64,000 nt of DNA, taken from Kovacikia minuta CCNUW1. Its GTDB lineage: Bacteria; Cyanobacteriota; Cyanobacteriia; Leptolyngbyales; Leptolyngbyaceae. The stretch covers positions 2,046,001 to 2,110,000 of the forward strand of contig NZ_CP083582.1 in the NCBI RefSeq assembly GCF_020091585.1. The letters are read 5' to 3'. Of the stretch, positions 1-9,076 are shown one piece after another. The notes beneath the pieces were generated by a model, which was given only the letters and a program-made list of their open reading frames with translations, did not search any database and had not been told where the DNA came from. Made by a program: the position numbers and the translations under genes. Position 1 is the stretch's first letter; every line of letters begins with the position of its first letter.

Positions 1-306
1 ACGGTTACCCAAAACAACCCGGAGGTGTTGCCAGGAAACTTCAATGCCGGAGAATTTGAAAAGGATTACAACCTGACCGTATCTCTGACAGAAGTACTCA
101 GTCTGCTGGAGCAGTTGAGCGAACAGGTGGATGATACGCTGATGGCAGTGGGCAGCGAGTCAATGGCAAGCAGTCTATTGGTCTACGATTTTGTCAAAAC
201 TGCCGCCAAACACTCTCCCGGACTCAAGAGCGTAGCAGACCAACTGGGAGAACGGTTTAAGTCGATCGGTAATCGTCGTCCGAAGACGGAGAAAACTGCC
301 GTTTAG
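1..306 (+). CDS. 3' part of an unknown small helical protein
   Basis: The frame is open from base 1, so the start lies outside the window; the last 101 codons are visible, ending in TAG at 304-306. The part seen is predicted mostly helical, with LSLLEQLSEQVDD and SSLLVYDFVKTAAK, and a basic tail (GNRRPKTEK). There is no signal peptide, membrane segment or catalytic motif. I do not recognise the family. A heptad repeat tract begins at the stop codon, and a 21-bp tandem array follows whose TLQTISK reading is in the same frame as this gene. That raises, without proof, the idea that the gene once continued into the array. Confidence 0.6.
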   Translation, partial: TVTQNNPEVLPGNFNAGEFEKDYNLTVSLTEVLSLLEQLSEQVDDTLMAVGSESMASSLLVYDFVKTAAKHSPGLKSVADQLGERFKSIGNRRPKTEKTAV

Positions 307-331
307 GGAGTGGGGAGTGGGGAGTGGGGAA
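306..331. repeat. Heptad short tandem repeat (GGGAGTG)
   Basis: About three and a half copies of GGGAGTG directly follow the stop codon of the first gene. A second, less regular tract of the same kind lies at about 754-786. These are the cyanobacterial STRR type of repeat, which recurs throughout the window in many intergenic spacers and inside genes. Confidence 0.8.
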
Positions 332-361
332 CGGGAAGTTGGGTTCGAGCCATCCCCAAAC

Positions 362-640
362 TTCTCCAGACAATCTCAGTCACTCTCTAGAGAGACTCAG
401 AGACTCTCCAGACAATCTCAAAGACTCTCCAGACAATCTCAAAGACTCTCCAGACAATCTCAAAGACTCTCCAGACAATCTCAAAGACTCTCCGAAAAAG
501 TTCAGAAACTCTCCAGATAATCTCAGAGACTTTCTCGACTCTCTCGGTCACTCTCCGAAGAAGTTCAGAGACTCTCCAGACAGTCTCAAGGATTCTCCAG
601 ACAATCCCAGAAACTCTCTAAAGAGATTCAGAGCGTCTTT
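362..640. repeat. 21-bp tandem array with degenerate flanks
   Basis: Four perfect copies of a 21-bp unit (agactctccagacaatctca plus a) run from 401 to 484; degraded copies extend on both sides to about 362 and 640. Because 21 is a multiple of three, each forward frame gives a different seven-residue peptide: TLQTISK, RLSRQSQ or KDSPDNL. Short open frames in two of these (317-520 and 324-698) lack a convincing ribosome binding site. Only the TLQTISK reading has hydrophobic heptad spacing. I treat it as a minisatellite, possibly a decayed coiled-coil coding stretch. No gene can be supported between 307 and 853. Confidence 0.75.
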
Positions 641-853
641 GACTGGATTAAAACTTTGCCAGAAAGGGCGATCGCAAGAATTTGCCGGAGTACAATGAAA
701 TCCTCTTCCCACCTAATTATCCGGTGCAACATCGGGTTATTTGACTCGGAAATAGGGAGTAGGGAGTGGGGAGTAGGGAGTGGGGAAGAGATTTCCGTCG
801 TTGAGGGTGAGGAGAGCTTATCGGAGGCTAGCGAGTAAACGATACTATCAACT

Positions 854-2695
854 CTAAGATTGCTGGATTGGAATTTCAATCACAAATTCGGTTCCCTTGC
901 CGGGGGTGGAATTGCATTTCAGAATGCCTTTATGTTTTTCAGTAATGACTTGATGGCTGATTGACATGCCCATGCCCGTTCCCTTGCCCACAGGTTTTGT
1001 CGTGAAAAAGGGATCAAACAAGCGTTTTTGCACCGCTTCGGGCATACCTGGGCCGTTATCGGCAATGCGAATAACAACGGCTCGATCGGAAAGGGTTTTG
1101 GTGTAAATGGTAATCGTAGGGTGTGGGGTGTGGGGTGTGGGGTGTGGGGGAGAGTTTTGAGTTTTAAGTTTTGAGTTTTGAGTTGATTCTGACCCCTGAC
1201 CCTGACCCCTGCCCCCTCTTCTCCTGCCCCCTCTTCTCCTGCCCCTTGCCCCCTGCCCCCTGCCTCCTCCTCCAACGCATCGATCGCGTTTGCCAGAATA
1301 TTCATAAACACCTGGTTAAGCTGTCCGGCGTAGCATTCCACCAGGGGTAACTGACCGTACTCCTTCACAATCTCGATTTCCGGGTGGTTCCCTTTCGGCT
1401 TCAGTCGATTTTGCAGAATTAGTAAGGTACTGTCGATGCCCTCATGAATGTCTACAGCTTTGACTTCTGCTTCATCCAGGCGGGAAAACGATCGCAGGGA
1501 CAGCACAATTGTCGCGGATGCGATCGACCCCCACTTTCATGGATGTGAGTAGCTTAGGCAAGTCATCCTGCAAAAACTCCAGGTCGATTTCATCTGTTCG
1601 CAACTGAATTTCGGCTGCTGGGTTGGGATAGTGGAATTGGTAAAGTTCCAACAGGCTTAACAATTCCTGAGCGTACTGGTCTGCGTAGTGAATATTGCCA
1701 TGAATGAAATTCACAGGATTATTAATTTCATGGGCAACCCCTGCAACCAGTTGTCCCAGGCTCGACATTTTTTCGCTCTGTACCAATTGGGTTTGGGTGC
1801 GCCGCAGTTCTGCCAGTGTTTGCTCCAGTTCCTGCGACTTTTTCCGTTCGCTGGCTTCACTTTCCCGTAGATCTGCCTCTACCTGCTTCCGCTGGGCAAT
1901 TTCCGACTTAAGCTGGTTGTATGCTTCCAATTGCTTAAACACAGAATTAAAGGTGGTTGCTAAAAACCGAATTTCATTGTCAGGCAGTCCCTCCGGCATG
2001 GAAAAAATCCCTGTGTTGCGGCTCTGGAAGATCGCCTGATTCAGTGTTTTAACTGGGCCCAACACCTTGCGATGAATCATCACCGCTGCCAGCAACAGGA
2101 TGATGATAATGCCTGCCAGCATGGTCAGCGTGGAGGCAAAAAAGGTTTTGCCTGCCTCAGATTGGATTTGCTTTAGATCGACGATCGCAACGACTACCCC
2201 CCGCCGTCCTGCTGTGCCAAATAACGCACTGCTAAATGGTAGAATCTCCGCCAGGGCAGGTTTACCCTCAATTGCCAGGTCAACACTCACCTCTCTGCCT
2301 GTGAGTGATGCCTGTTCCATCGCCACTCCCAATTCGGGATGGATTAACTCGTAGGAGCGATCGGCTGAACTGAGGGAACTGTGCGCCAGAGTTTTGCCAT
2401 CGGGGCTGACGATCGCAATTTCCAGCACGGCGGGCAGGGTCGCATAGTTTTGCACCACCCGCCGCAGCGTACTTCTATCTTCCCGCTCTAACAATCCTTC
2501 CGTCGCAAATTCCAGGGATTGGGTAATCGATTGGGCACGGGTTTTTACCTGGTAGGTAAGATCGGACTGAATCAGACGAAAATTGACCCCCAGGGCTGCC
2601 AGCCCAACCGTAACCAAAGGAACTCCCAAACCGATTAATAATTGCCTCGTAAGGCTTCGTTGCAGTAACCAAAATCTGCCTTTCAAGCTTTCCAT
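854..2695 (-). pseudogene. Sensor histidine kinase, broken by a frameshift and a repeat insertion
   Basis: Reading from 2695 down: a membrane segment (about residues 18-40), an extracytoplasmic sensor region, a second membrane segment (about 185-208), a HAMP-like linker, a coiled coil, then a HisKA box with the phospho-acceptor in GVAHEINNP (His322). The frame is lost near 1508-1511, where one extra base in GACAATTG turns RIRD-IVLSLRSFSRL into a dead end. Homology continues one frame over to LANAIDALEE. It then hits heptad repeats (1118-1272) and resumes in the first frame with IADNGPGMPE (N/G1 box), DPFFTTKPVGKGTGMGMS (F/G2) and a stop at 854. All kinase motifs survive on the DNA level. The start overlaps the end of the binding-protein gene by 13 bp, so the two are co-transcribed and the lipoprotein probably feeds ligand information to this kinase. 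The break may be sequence error or real decay. Confidence 0.8.
1118..1272. repeat. Heptad repeats inserted in the histidine kinase gene
   Basis: GGGTGTG-type heptads (1118-1150), a GTTTTGAGTTTT-type tract (about 1155-1190) and CTGACCC/CTGCCCC units (1191-1265) sit between the codons for LANAIDALEE and PTITIYTKT of the ATPase domain. On the coding strand the heptads read PHTPHPT. The insertion is not a multiple of three in effect, because the conserved frame differs on its two sides. Confidence 0.85.
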
Positions 2696-3717
2696 TCGTT
2701 CATTGCAGCCGTGACGGGTTCAGGATTAATTTCCACATCTTTGCGGGGCGTGTGACCGTGGCGGGGGTCTGCTTGCAATAATTGAATCAGTTGATCCATC
2801 GCTGTCTGCAATCGCCCCTCTGTCTGAAACATTTGCTTTTGCATCGCGATGTCCCCTTTTTTCAACCCACTGTAATCACTGGCAAATGATGCACTGTTCT
2901 GATTCAACGCTTTCCCAACCTGTTGAAACACTTCCTGGGGTTTGGTATCGACCGCTTTCATAACGTCGAACCAGGTGGTAATGAACCTGGTTAACTCCGC
3001 CTTTTTAGATTGCACCACTTGCGATCGCGACACCAGCCCATCAATTACCAGGCTGTCTAACTCTTGAGTCGTGTAAATAACCTTCCCTTTACTCTTTTTT
3101 GCAGTCTCACCCAGAAGGGGTTGCCAGAGAACCGCTGCATCTAGCTTGCCTTTTTCCACCAGCTCGGCAGCGGTTTCATTCGGGATATCCTCAATCTTCA
3201 CGTCATTTGGCTTGATATTGTGGAGTTTCAGGGCTTCCAACAGGATCAGGTGATTCACCGTTCCCAATTTGGCAGCAACTCGCTTATGGCGCAGATCTTC
3301 GATCGTTTCGATGCCAGATCTGGCAACAATCCCATCGGCACCATGCGAAATATTAGTGACCATGACGAATACTGGCTTATCATTGCCCGAATCGACTTGC
3401 ATGACATCCCACAGGGAAGCAAACGCTGCATCCAGCGATCCACGCAGCACGGCGCGGGAAGAATCCTGTTGATTTTCAAACCGGATCAGTTCCACATTTA
3501 ACCCGTGCTTCTGGAACAAGCCCGTTTCCTTGGCATACAGCACCACATCGAAACCCGGCCAGGTGGTAATGCCAACTTTGAGCGGTTGCAGGCGGGAAGC
3601 TTGCCCACTATTACAGGCATTTAGAACCAGACTGATGATCAACGCAACAAGAAACAATCCTCCCAACCACCAGGGTTTTCGTGGTTTTTCAACGTTCCAG
3701 GCTGCAATCTGGGTCAT
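2683..3717 (-). CDS. ABC-type substrate-binding lipoprotein (SsuA/THI5-like)
   Basis: A 344-residue protein of the NMT1/THI5/SsuA-like periplasmic binding family. The N-terminus has a basic region, a hydrophobic segment and a lipobox ending at Cys35 (VLNAC), so it should be a lipoprotein on the outer face of the plasma membrane. LKVGITTWPGFDVVLYAKE is the family's first strand-helix unit; LRGSLDAAF, GTVNHLILLEAL and DAAVLWQP are typical later elements. Members bind sulfonates, nitrate, thiamine precursors or similar small molecules; the ligand cannot be read from sequence. No permease or ATPase gene adjoins it. Instead its end overlaps the histidine kinase start by 13 bp, which suggests a sensing rather than a transport role. 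Confidence 0.85.
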   Translation of the reverse strand: MTQIAAWNVEKPRKPWWLGGLFLVALIISLVLNACNSGQASRLQPLKVGITTWPGFDVVLYAKETGLFQKHGLNVELIRFENQQDSSRAVLRGSLDAAFASLWDVMQVDSGNDKPVFVMVTNISHGADGIVARSGIETIEDLRHKRVAAKLGTVNHLILLEALKLHNIKPNDVKIEDIPNETAAELVEKGKLDAAVLWQPLLGETAKKSKGKVIYTTQELDSLVIDGLVSRSQVVQSKKAELTRFITTWFDVMKAVDTKPQEVFQQVGKALNQNSASFASDYSGLKKGDIAMQKQMFQTEGRLQTAMDQLIQLLQADPRHGHTPRKDVEINPEPVTAAMNEWKA

Positions 3718-3853
3718 GTTCTTTTTCTCTTGAGTGATGGAGTGAGCGGCTTTCTACTCTCAATGCCAACTTTCTATTCTCAAAGTGCCCAAGCCCGTTT
3801 TCAGGCTCACATTTGGCGAGTAAATTTATTCAATTTCAGGTGATTTCGTCTTA

Positions 3854-4013
3854 GAGGGTGTTTGAAAAGTCCTACTGTCGGTAGCAAAGATGCGCTCCCC
3901 CTAAGTCCCCCTGATTAAAGGGGACTTTAAGCCTGTTTCCCCCCTTTTTAAGAGGGGTTAGGGGGGATCTCTGAGTGTTGCATCTTACAGTCCATACCTT
4001 TTCAAACATCCTC
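3854..4013. mobile_element. 160-bp MITE with 16-bp inverted ends and TTA duplication
   Basis: The left end GAGGGTGTTTGAAAAG (3854-3869) is repeated inverted at 3998-4013 as CTTTTCAAACATCCTC, with 15 of 16 matching. Both ends are flanked by TTA (3851-3853 and 4014-4016), as expected of a 3-bp target duplication. Inside are two nested hairpins (AAGTCCCC/GGGGACTT and CCCCCC/GGGGGG) and no open frame. Such ends with a TNA duplication recall IS5-family (IS427 group) elements, but I cannot name the parent. It fills most of the spacer 3718-4128 between the divergent binding-protein and patatin genes. Confidence 0.75.
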
Positions 4014-4128
4014 TTAATCCAGGCTCAAATTTTTCGACACACTGGAAGCAAAATGTTGGAAACTGGGATTGATTTTGCTTCGCCCCCATACTGGCTCAGC
4101 TCTGTTTGCCTGAGTAAATCCCACAACC

Positions 4129-5298
4129 ATGAAAAGAAGAAAAATTTTTGCTGCTTCGGCATCTCTATTGACTGCTTTAGGGCTGAACAAGCTCAATGCC
4201 CGTGCCCAAAAACCACCAAAATCAGGTCGATATTCATGCAAGATTTTGGCGATCGACGGAGGCGGTATTCGCGGTGTGATTCCGGCTTATATCCTGCAAT
4301 TGCTGGAAGCCCAATTGGGAAAGCGGATTTATGAGTGCTTTGATATCATTGCGGGAACTTCCACCGGCGGCATTATTACCCTGGGGCTAACCTCTCCCAT
4401 CGCCAGCAAAGGTAACCAGCCCTATTTTGCGGCTGATATTTTAAATTTCTACTTAAACAATGAGAAAGATCTCTTCGTGTATCAGTCAAGCGGAGATTTT
4501 GAAGCGGCAAAATACTACGGAACCAATACCAGCACCTCTCCGCCAACGGGAATTGAACCCTGGTTGCAGTCTAAATTGACGCCGACCCTCACCCTTTCGC
4601 AAGCGCAAAAAACACTGGCATCTCTTGGTAAACCTATTCCAAAACAGGTTCTTACTACGACCTATACGGTTAATGGAGCGCCCGGTGTCGCCATTGGCCC
4701 CTATACCTTCAACTGGGTTGATGCCGCAGCCAACCCTGCCGATGATTACCATGTTTGGGAAGCTGCCCGTGCCACCAGCGCTGCTCCGACCTATTTCCCG
4801 ATCGCCCGGGTGGGTTCAGGTGCTACCAACGGTTCCAAAGCCACCGCCCGCTGGTGTGTGGATGGTGGGGTGGCGGCAAACAACCCGGTACTCTACGCCC
4901 TCTCCTGGGCAACGCGATTAGGGCTGTTGACCAGCTTGAGCGATGTTCTGGTTGTCTCACTGGGCACAGGACTTTACAATACCGCTTTCAAAATTCCCGA
5001 CCAGGGGAACTGGGGCACCATTCAATGGCTCGATGGTACTGATGTGAATGGGAAGAGTACAGTTCCCCTACTGAATGTACTGTCTATGTCCAATGTTTTG
5101 GTGCCTGACCAGCAATTACAGACTTTACTGCCCAAAGGAAATTATTACCGACTCGAACCCACTATTCCCTTTAGTGAAGCGAGCATGGATGGCACCGATG
5201 CCCCGGCTCTGCTGAACACCGTGTCGGACTACCTTGGTCCTAAGGGATCGGGCTACTTCATCTATCAAGCTGTCCTTTCAGCCCTCAGGTCAAGTTAG
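4129..5298 (+). CDS. Patatin-like phospholipase, exported
   Basis: A 389-residue patatin-family acyl hydrolase. The Ser-Asp dyad is complete: the oxyanion loop DGGGIRG (43-49), nucleophile elbow GTSTGG with Ser78 (76-81), and DGG with Asp245 (CVDGGVAANNP). The N-terminus KRRKIFAASASLLTALG looks like a signal, possibly Tat-type because of the paired arginines, with cleavage near NARAQ. Export points to a lipid-acyl hydrolase acting outside the cytoplasm rather than a CapV-type defence effector, and no nucleotide cyclase adjoins it. It stands alone between a MITE and an IS110 element. Confidence 0.88.
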   Translation: MKRRKIFAASASLLTALGLNKLNARAQKPPKSGRYSCKILAIDGGGIRGVIPAYILQLLEAQLGKRIYECFDIIAGTSTGGIITLGLTSPIASKGNQPYFAADILNFYLNNEKDLFVYQSSGDFEAAKYYGTNTSTSPPTGIEPWLQSKLTPTLTLSQAQKTLASLGKPIPKQVLTTTYTVNGAPGVAIGPYTFNWVDAAANPADDYHVWEAARATSAAPTYFPIARVGSGATNGSKATARWCVDGGVAANNPVLYALSWATRLGLLTSLSDVLVVSLGTGLYNTAFKIPDQGNWGTIQWLDGTDVNGKSTVPLLNVLSMSNVLVPDQQLQTLLPKGNYYRLEPTIPFSEASMDGTDAPALLNTVSDYLGPKGSGYFIYQAVLSALRSS

Positions 5299-5351
5299 GC
5301 TTATGACAAGGAACCCCACTTATACCAATCTTGGCACATCAATATTCTGTA

Positions 5352-5600
5352 AGGGCGCATGGCGATGCGCCCCTTGTATGTTGAGGGAAGGTAACCCGAC
5401 GCCCCTAAGGTGAAAGAAACATCGTTGCGTAGCGTGGGTGCCTGTAAGTTAAAGAAGGCGTGGCAAGCCAGATTGCCCCTGGTGCTTGACACCGATTGGT
5501 AGCGCTCGGAGCCACGCCACTTGCCCTAAGACGCAAACTCGAACGATCGCCGGAGAGTGAGATCTCGCATTCGCAAGGACGAGTGGTCAAAGGGACAACA
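5352..5600 (+). ncRNA. Candidate bridge RNA region of the IS110 element
   Basis: The non-coding left end upstream of the IS110 transposase is rich in structure. It has a hairpin GGGCGCAT/ATGCGCCC near 5353-5373 and an 8-bp stem GGCGTGGC (5457-5464) pairing with GCCACGCC (5511-5518). That stem encloses a 46-nt loop that holds a further GGTG/CACC hairpin (5481-5493). IS110 bridge RNAs come from this position and carry internal loops that pair with target and donor DNA. The exact ends, and the guide loops, cannot be fixed by eye. The first hairpin is of a common cyanobacterial type and may not belong to the RNA. Confidence 0.35.
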
Positions 5601-5619
5601 AAACCTTACCTCAGCATAA

Positions 5620-6558
<939 letters not shown>

Positions 6559-6716
6559 TTTGTCCACCTTCATTCCACTCCCTGACACGCAAACCCTCCT
6601 CCGGTTTGTCGCTTTCTCTTGGGCGTTTTTAGGTGAACTGTTGTTCCTCAACCCCTTGACACCCAAGACAATCGCTACAGAATATTGATGTGCCACGAAG
6701 ACTATTTAATTTGGTA

Positions 6717-7979
6717 TTAAAAAAAATCCCAGCAGAAGGGGGGTGTTGCTTGCCATGCCGCATCAAGGTTGGCTAGCAGGGTACGATCGCCCTCCACTTC
6801 AATTTCCCCCGTCCATGCCAGTTCGGTTGCTCGTCGCATGCCACAAAACAGTGCGGTTAAATGCTCGATTGAAAGTCTAATGACAATGGGTGCCGATTGA
6901 TTGCTGAAGTGCATTTGTCCATCACCATAATCGACGGTCAGGGAGCGATCGCCCAATATCGGATCGGTGACCTGAAATGACAGGCTAAAGGGCGAACCTG
7001 TTGGGATGCGGCGCAGGCGAAATGCAGCTTCTAAATCAACCAGTCGCCACATAAAGCCTCCGCCAATTTCACCAAAGCGATGGGTCAGTCCAAAGCTAAA
7101 CGGAGTGTTTGCCAGGGCTGGATCTTGTTGCTGCTCCCTGAGCAAGTGAGGGAAGGGATCTTCAGCGTAGGTATTCCAGATGATGGTCGAAATCTGATCG
7201 CGCAGGGATGCGAGAAATCCTACAATTCCCCGGTAGGCATCGATCGTGAATGCCACCCACTCCCGCACCACTACAGCCAGAAGATCCTGGGGTGGATTCA
7301 AGTCAACAAACTGCACAATGACGTACCCCAACGGAGTTCCCGATTCAACATAGCAGTAGATTTCACGACCTTTGGCGGGTTTCAGGTAATTCTGCCATTG
7401 CCAATCGCGCCGTTGCAACCAACCATTTTGCTGGGATGCAGCCTGGTGGTAGACCTTCTGGAGAGATTGCTGGTGTTGGTTTGGATCATAGGGAATGATG
7501 TGAGACCGTTGGGAAAAAGTGGGTAGATGGCGGGCAGAAACCCGATATTGATGGGTGCGTCCAACCCATGCCCAGCCGAGTTTACGGTAGAAGCCATGCT
7601 GAAACGGATAGAGCATCATCAGCGGAATCTGGTGAGATCGCCCCATTTCCAGCGCATGTTCCAGCATCAGGCGGGCAACCCCCTGTCCCCGGCGATGGGG
7701 AGCTACGGCAACTGCGGCAATTCCGATCGATGGAAATTCCTGCCCCTCAAACCAAATCCCCAAATCCAACTGGGCATAGCTCCCGATACCTGAATTCGTT
7801 GCTGGCTCTGTTGCCAAAAACAGGCGGCGTCCGGGTAGGTTGAGTCCATTACTGTACCAATCCGTCTTTATCTCCGCATTGGTACTCAAGGGTGCGAAGG
7901 ATAATCGATCCAGGTTGACGACCTGCACCAAATCCTCTTCCTGCACAGGACGAACTGTAATTTTTGGTGACTGATCCAT
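6717..7979 (-). CDS. Eis-like GNAT N-acetyltransferase
   Basis: A 420-residue protein with the three-part layout of the Eis family: an N-terminal GNAT fold with the acetyl-CoA loop AVAPHRRGQGVARLM, a second GNAT-like domain, and a C-terminal SCP2-like sterol-carrier fold (ITVDYGDGQMHFSNQ region). Full length ends with the aromatic CWDFF; in Eis the C-terminal carboxylate takes part in catalysis. Eis proteins acetylate amine groups of aminoglycosides or peptides; the substrate here is unknown. It is a single gene next to the IS110 element. Confidence 0.8.
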   Translation of the reverse strand: MDQSPKITVRPVQEEDLVQVVNLDRLSFAPLSTNAEIKTDWYSNGLNLPGRRLFLATEPATNSGIGSYAQLDLGIWFEGQEFPSIGIAAVAVAPHRRGQGVARLMLEHALEMGRSHQIPLMMLYPFQHGFYRKLGWAWVGRTHQYRVSARHLPTFSQRSHIIPYDPNQHQQSLQKVYHQAASQQNGWLQRRDWQWQNYLKPAKGREIYCYVESGTPLGYVIVQFVDLNPPQDLLAVVVREWVAFTIDAYRGIVGFLASLRDQISTIIWNTYAEDPFPHLLREQQQDPALANTPFSFGLTHRFGEIGGGFMWRLVDLEAAFRLRRIPTGSPFSLSFQVTDPILGDRSLTVDYGDGQMHFSNQSAPIVIRLSIEHLTALFCGMRRATELAWTGEIEVEGDRTLLANLDAAWQATPPFCWDFF

Positions 7980-8095
7980 ACCAAAACCCGCAGCTTACAG
8001 GATAAAATCCGCTACCAATGTCATTCTATTCTGGATTTTGGATGGAGAATTTTGGCTGGGAAATGTCCTGTCTAGCTGCGATCGATGCTGATTTC

Positions 8096-8353
8096 TTAGC
8101 CGTCACCACGTCTTCTGATGTTGCGATGACAGCTAAGACGCCACAACCTTTCTAAGGTGGCAATTTGTTTACGGAGAACAAAGGCGCGGTACTTTCTGTA
8201 CCCTACAACGCTAAGAATTAGAAGTAACGGTAAAACAACAACAGATACACCCAGGGCAAGATTCATTGTGTCCGAGGGGCGGTTTGTGTTTTGCAATGAA
8301 TCGTTAGCAGGAAGTTTAGCAACGAATTGTACTTCGGTGGATTTTTGAATCAT
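8096..8353 (-). CDS. Small single-span membrane protein, unknown
   Basis: Eighty-five residues, starting at ATG 8353 because GGTGGAG lies just upstream at normal spacing; a longer start at 8407 lacks such a site. It has a hydrophilic N-terminus, one strong membrane segment (ALGVSVVVLPLLLILSVVGY), then a basic cytoplasmic tail KYRAFVLRKQIATLERLWRLS. I do not recognise the family. The tail looks amphipathic and may bind the membrane or a partner protein. Confidence 0.55.
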   Translation of the reverse strand: MIQKSTEVQFVAKLPANDSLQNTNRPSDTMNLALGVSVVVLPLLLILSVVGYRKYRAFVLRKQIATLERLWRLSCHRNIRRRGDG

Positions 8354-8489
8354 TGCTCTCCACCTACTTGAAACAGTATCTTTCCCATTGGTTTTCCTTG
8401 AGGGCATCTATGCTCAAGGTTAGCTCTGGAACGATTGAAACAAGTTTAGGAGCAATAAAGAGGAAGTGAAAAAGTAGTGAAGTTTACAA

Positions 8490-8720
8490 TTACCACCATC
8501 CGGTCTTATCCAGCCAATCGAGCACCTGGGTTAATTGCTCAAAACTGACCAGACCGTACTGCCAAAGAACGATCGGCAATAAATTTACACTTTGCACGGA
8601 TTGATCGGGATTTAATCTTTCCAGAATCCGTTGGGCTGTACTAACTGCGTCAGCGGAAATTCCGATTTCTTCTTGCAAGAAGTGCAACAATTTCGCCCGC
8701 AGAGTAGATTCCATCACCAT
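8490..8720 (-). CDS. DUF2949 family protein
   Basis: A 76-residue protein matching the cyanobacterial DUF2949 family: LRAKLLHFLQEEIGI at the start, then LLPIVLWQYGLVSFEQLTQVLDWL near the end. It is all helical with no membrane segment. The function of the family is unknown. It is monocistronic, with about 80 bp to the next gene downstream. Confidence 0.8.
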   Translation of the reverse strand: MVMESTLRAKLLHFLQEEIGISADAVSTAQRILERLNPDQSVQSVNLLPIVLWQYGLVSFEQLTQVLDWLDKTGWW

Positions 8721-8977
8721 TACTAAAATTCATTAACCTAAATGTAACGAATTTTGTAAAGTTTTGCAACAATGATTCTCAGAATTCGCTGTAAAGCAGC
8801 ATTGAGCGCCCAAGATCAGGCTCGAAACTTCCAGCCGATTTCATTGGGATTAACCACGCCGTTTGGCTGAGCGCCCTTCGGCTTGAGCGCAGGTCGAACG
8901 CTCACGTCGAAGCCCCATCCCCCCACTTCACAAGACTGGGGCGGACTGATCTAAAAACTGCCGTAAAGAGCGCCTAA
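8721..8977. other. Non-coding spacer, no gene seen
   Basis: The spacer between DUF2949 and the symporter holds no credible open frame. It contains an imperfect GC-rich inverted stretch around 8860-8910 (GCGCCCTTCGGCTTGAGCGC) that may form a hairpin, and it ends in the 99-bp mobile hairpin element. Confidence 0.5.
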
Positions 8978-9076
8978 AGCATCGGTACAGTATTTCGAGA
9001 AACTGGGTTTCTGGTGAGGATATTCAACGAAACTTGAGCATCTCACAGAAGAAACCCGGTTTCTGTACCGGCGTTC
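8978..9076. mobile_element. 99-bp hairpin element, copy 1 (TAA duplication)
   Basis: Ends AGCATCGGTACAG and CTGTACCGGCGTTC are near-inverted, and TAA flanks both sides (8975-8977, 9077-9079). Inside are two near-palindromic arms, AGAAACTGGGTTTCT and AGAAACCCGGTTTCT, each able to fold on itself or to pair with the other. A nearly identical 99-bp copy lies at 22956-23054 with TAG as the flank. The last base of the element plus the flank forms the TAG stop codon of the symporter gene read on the minus strand. Confidence 0.75.

Noticed and set aside
401-484. Possible CRISPR array
   Set aside because: The 21-bp units follow one another without spacers; it is a simple tandem repeat.
628-879. Short open frames in both strands
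   Set aside because: They are made of heptad repeat and kinase 3' sequence; no coding features.
4129-5298. Patatin as a CBASS CapV effector
   Set aside because: It has an export signal, and no cyclase or accessory genes are adjacent.
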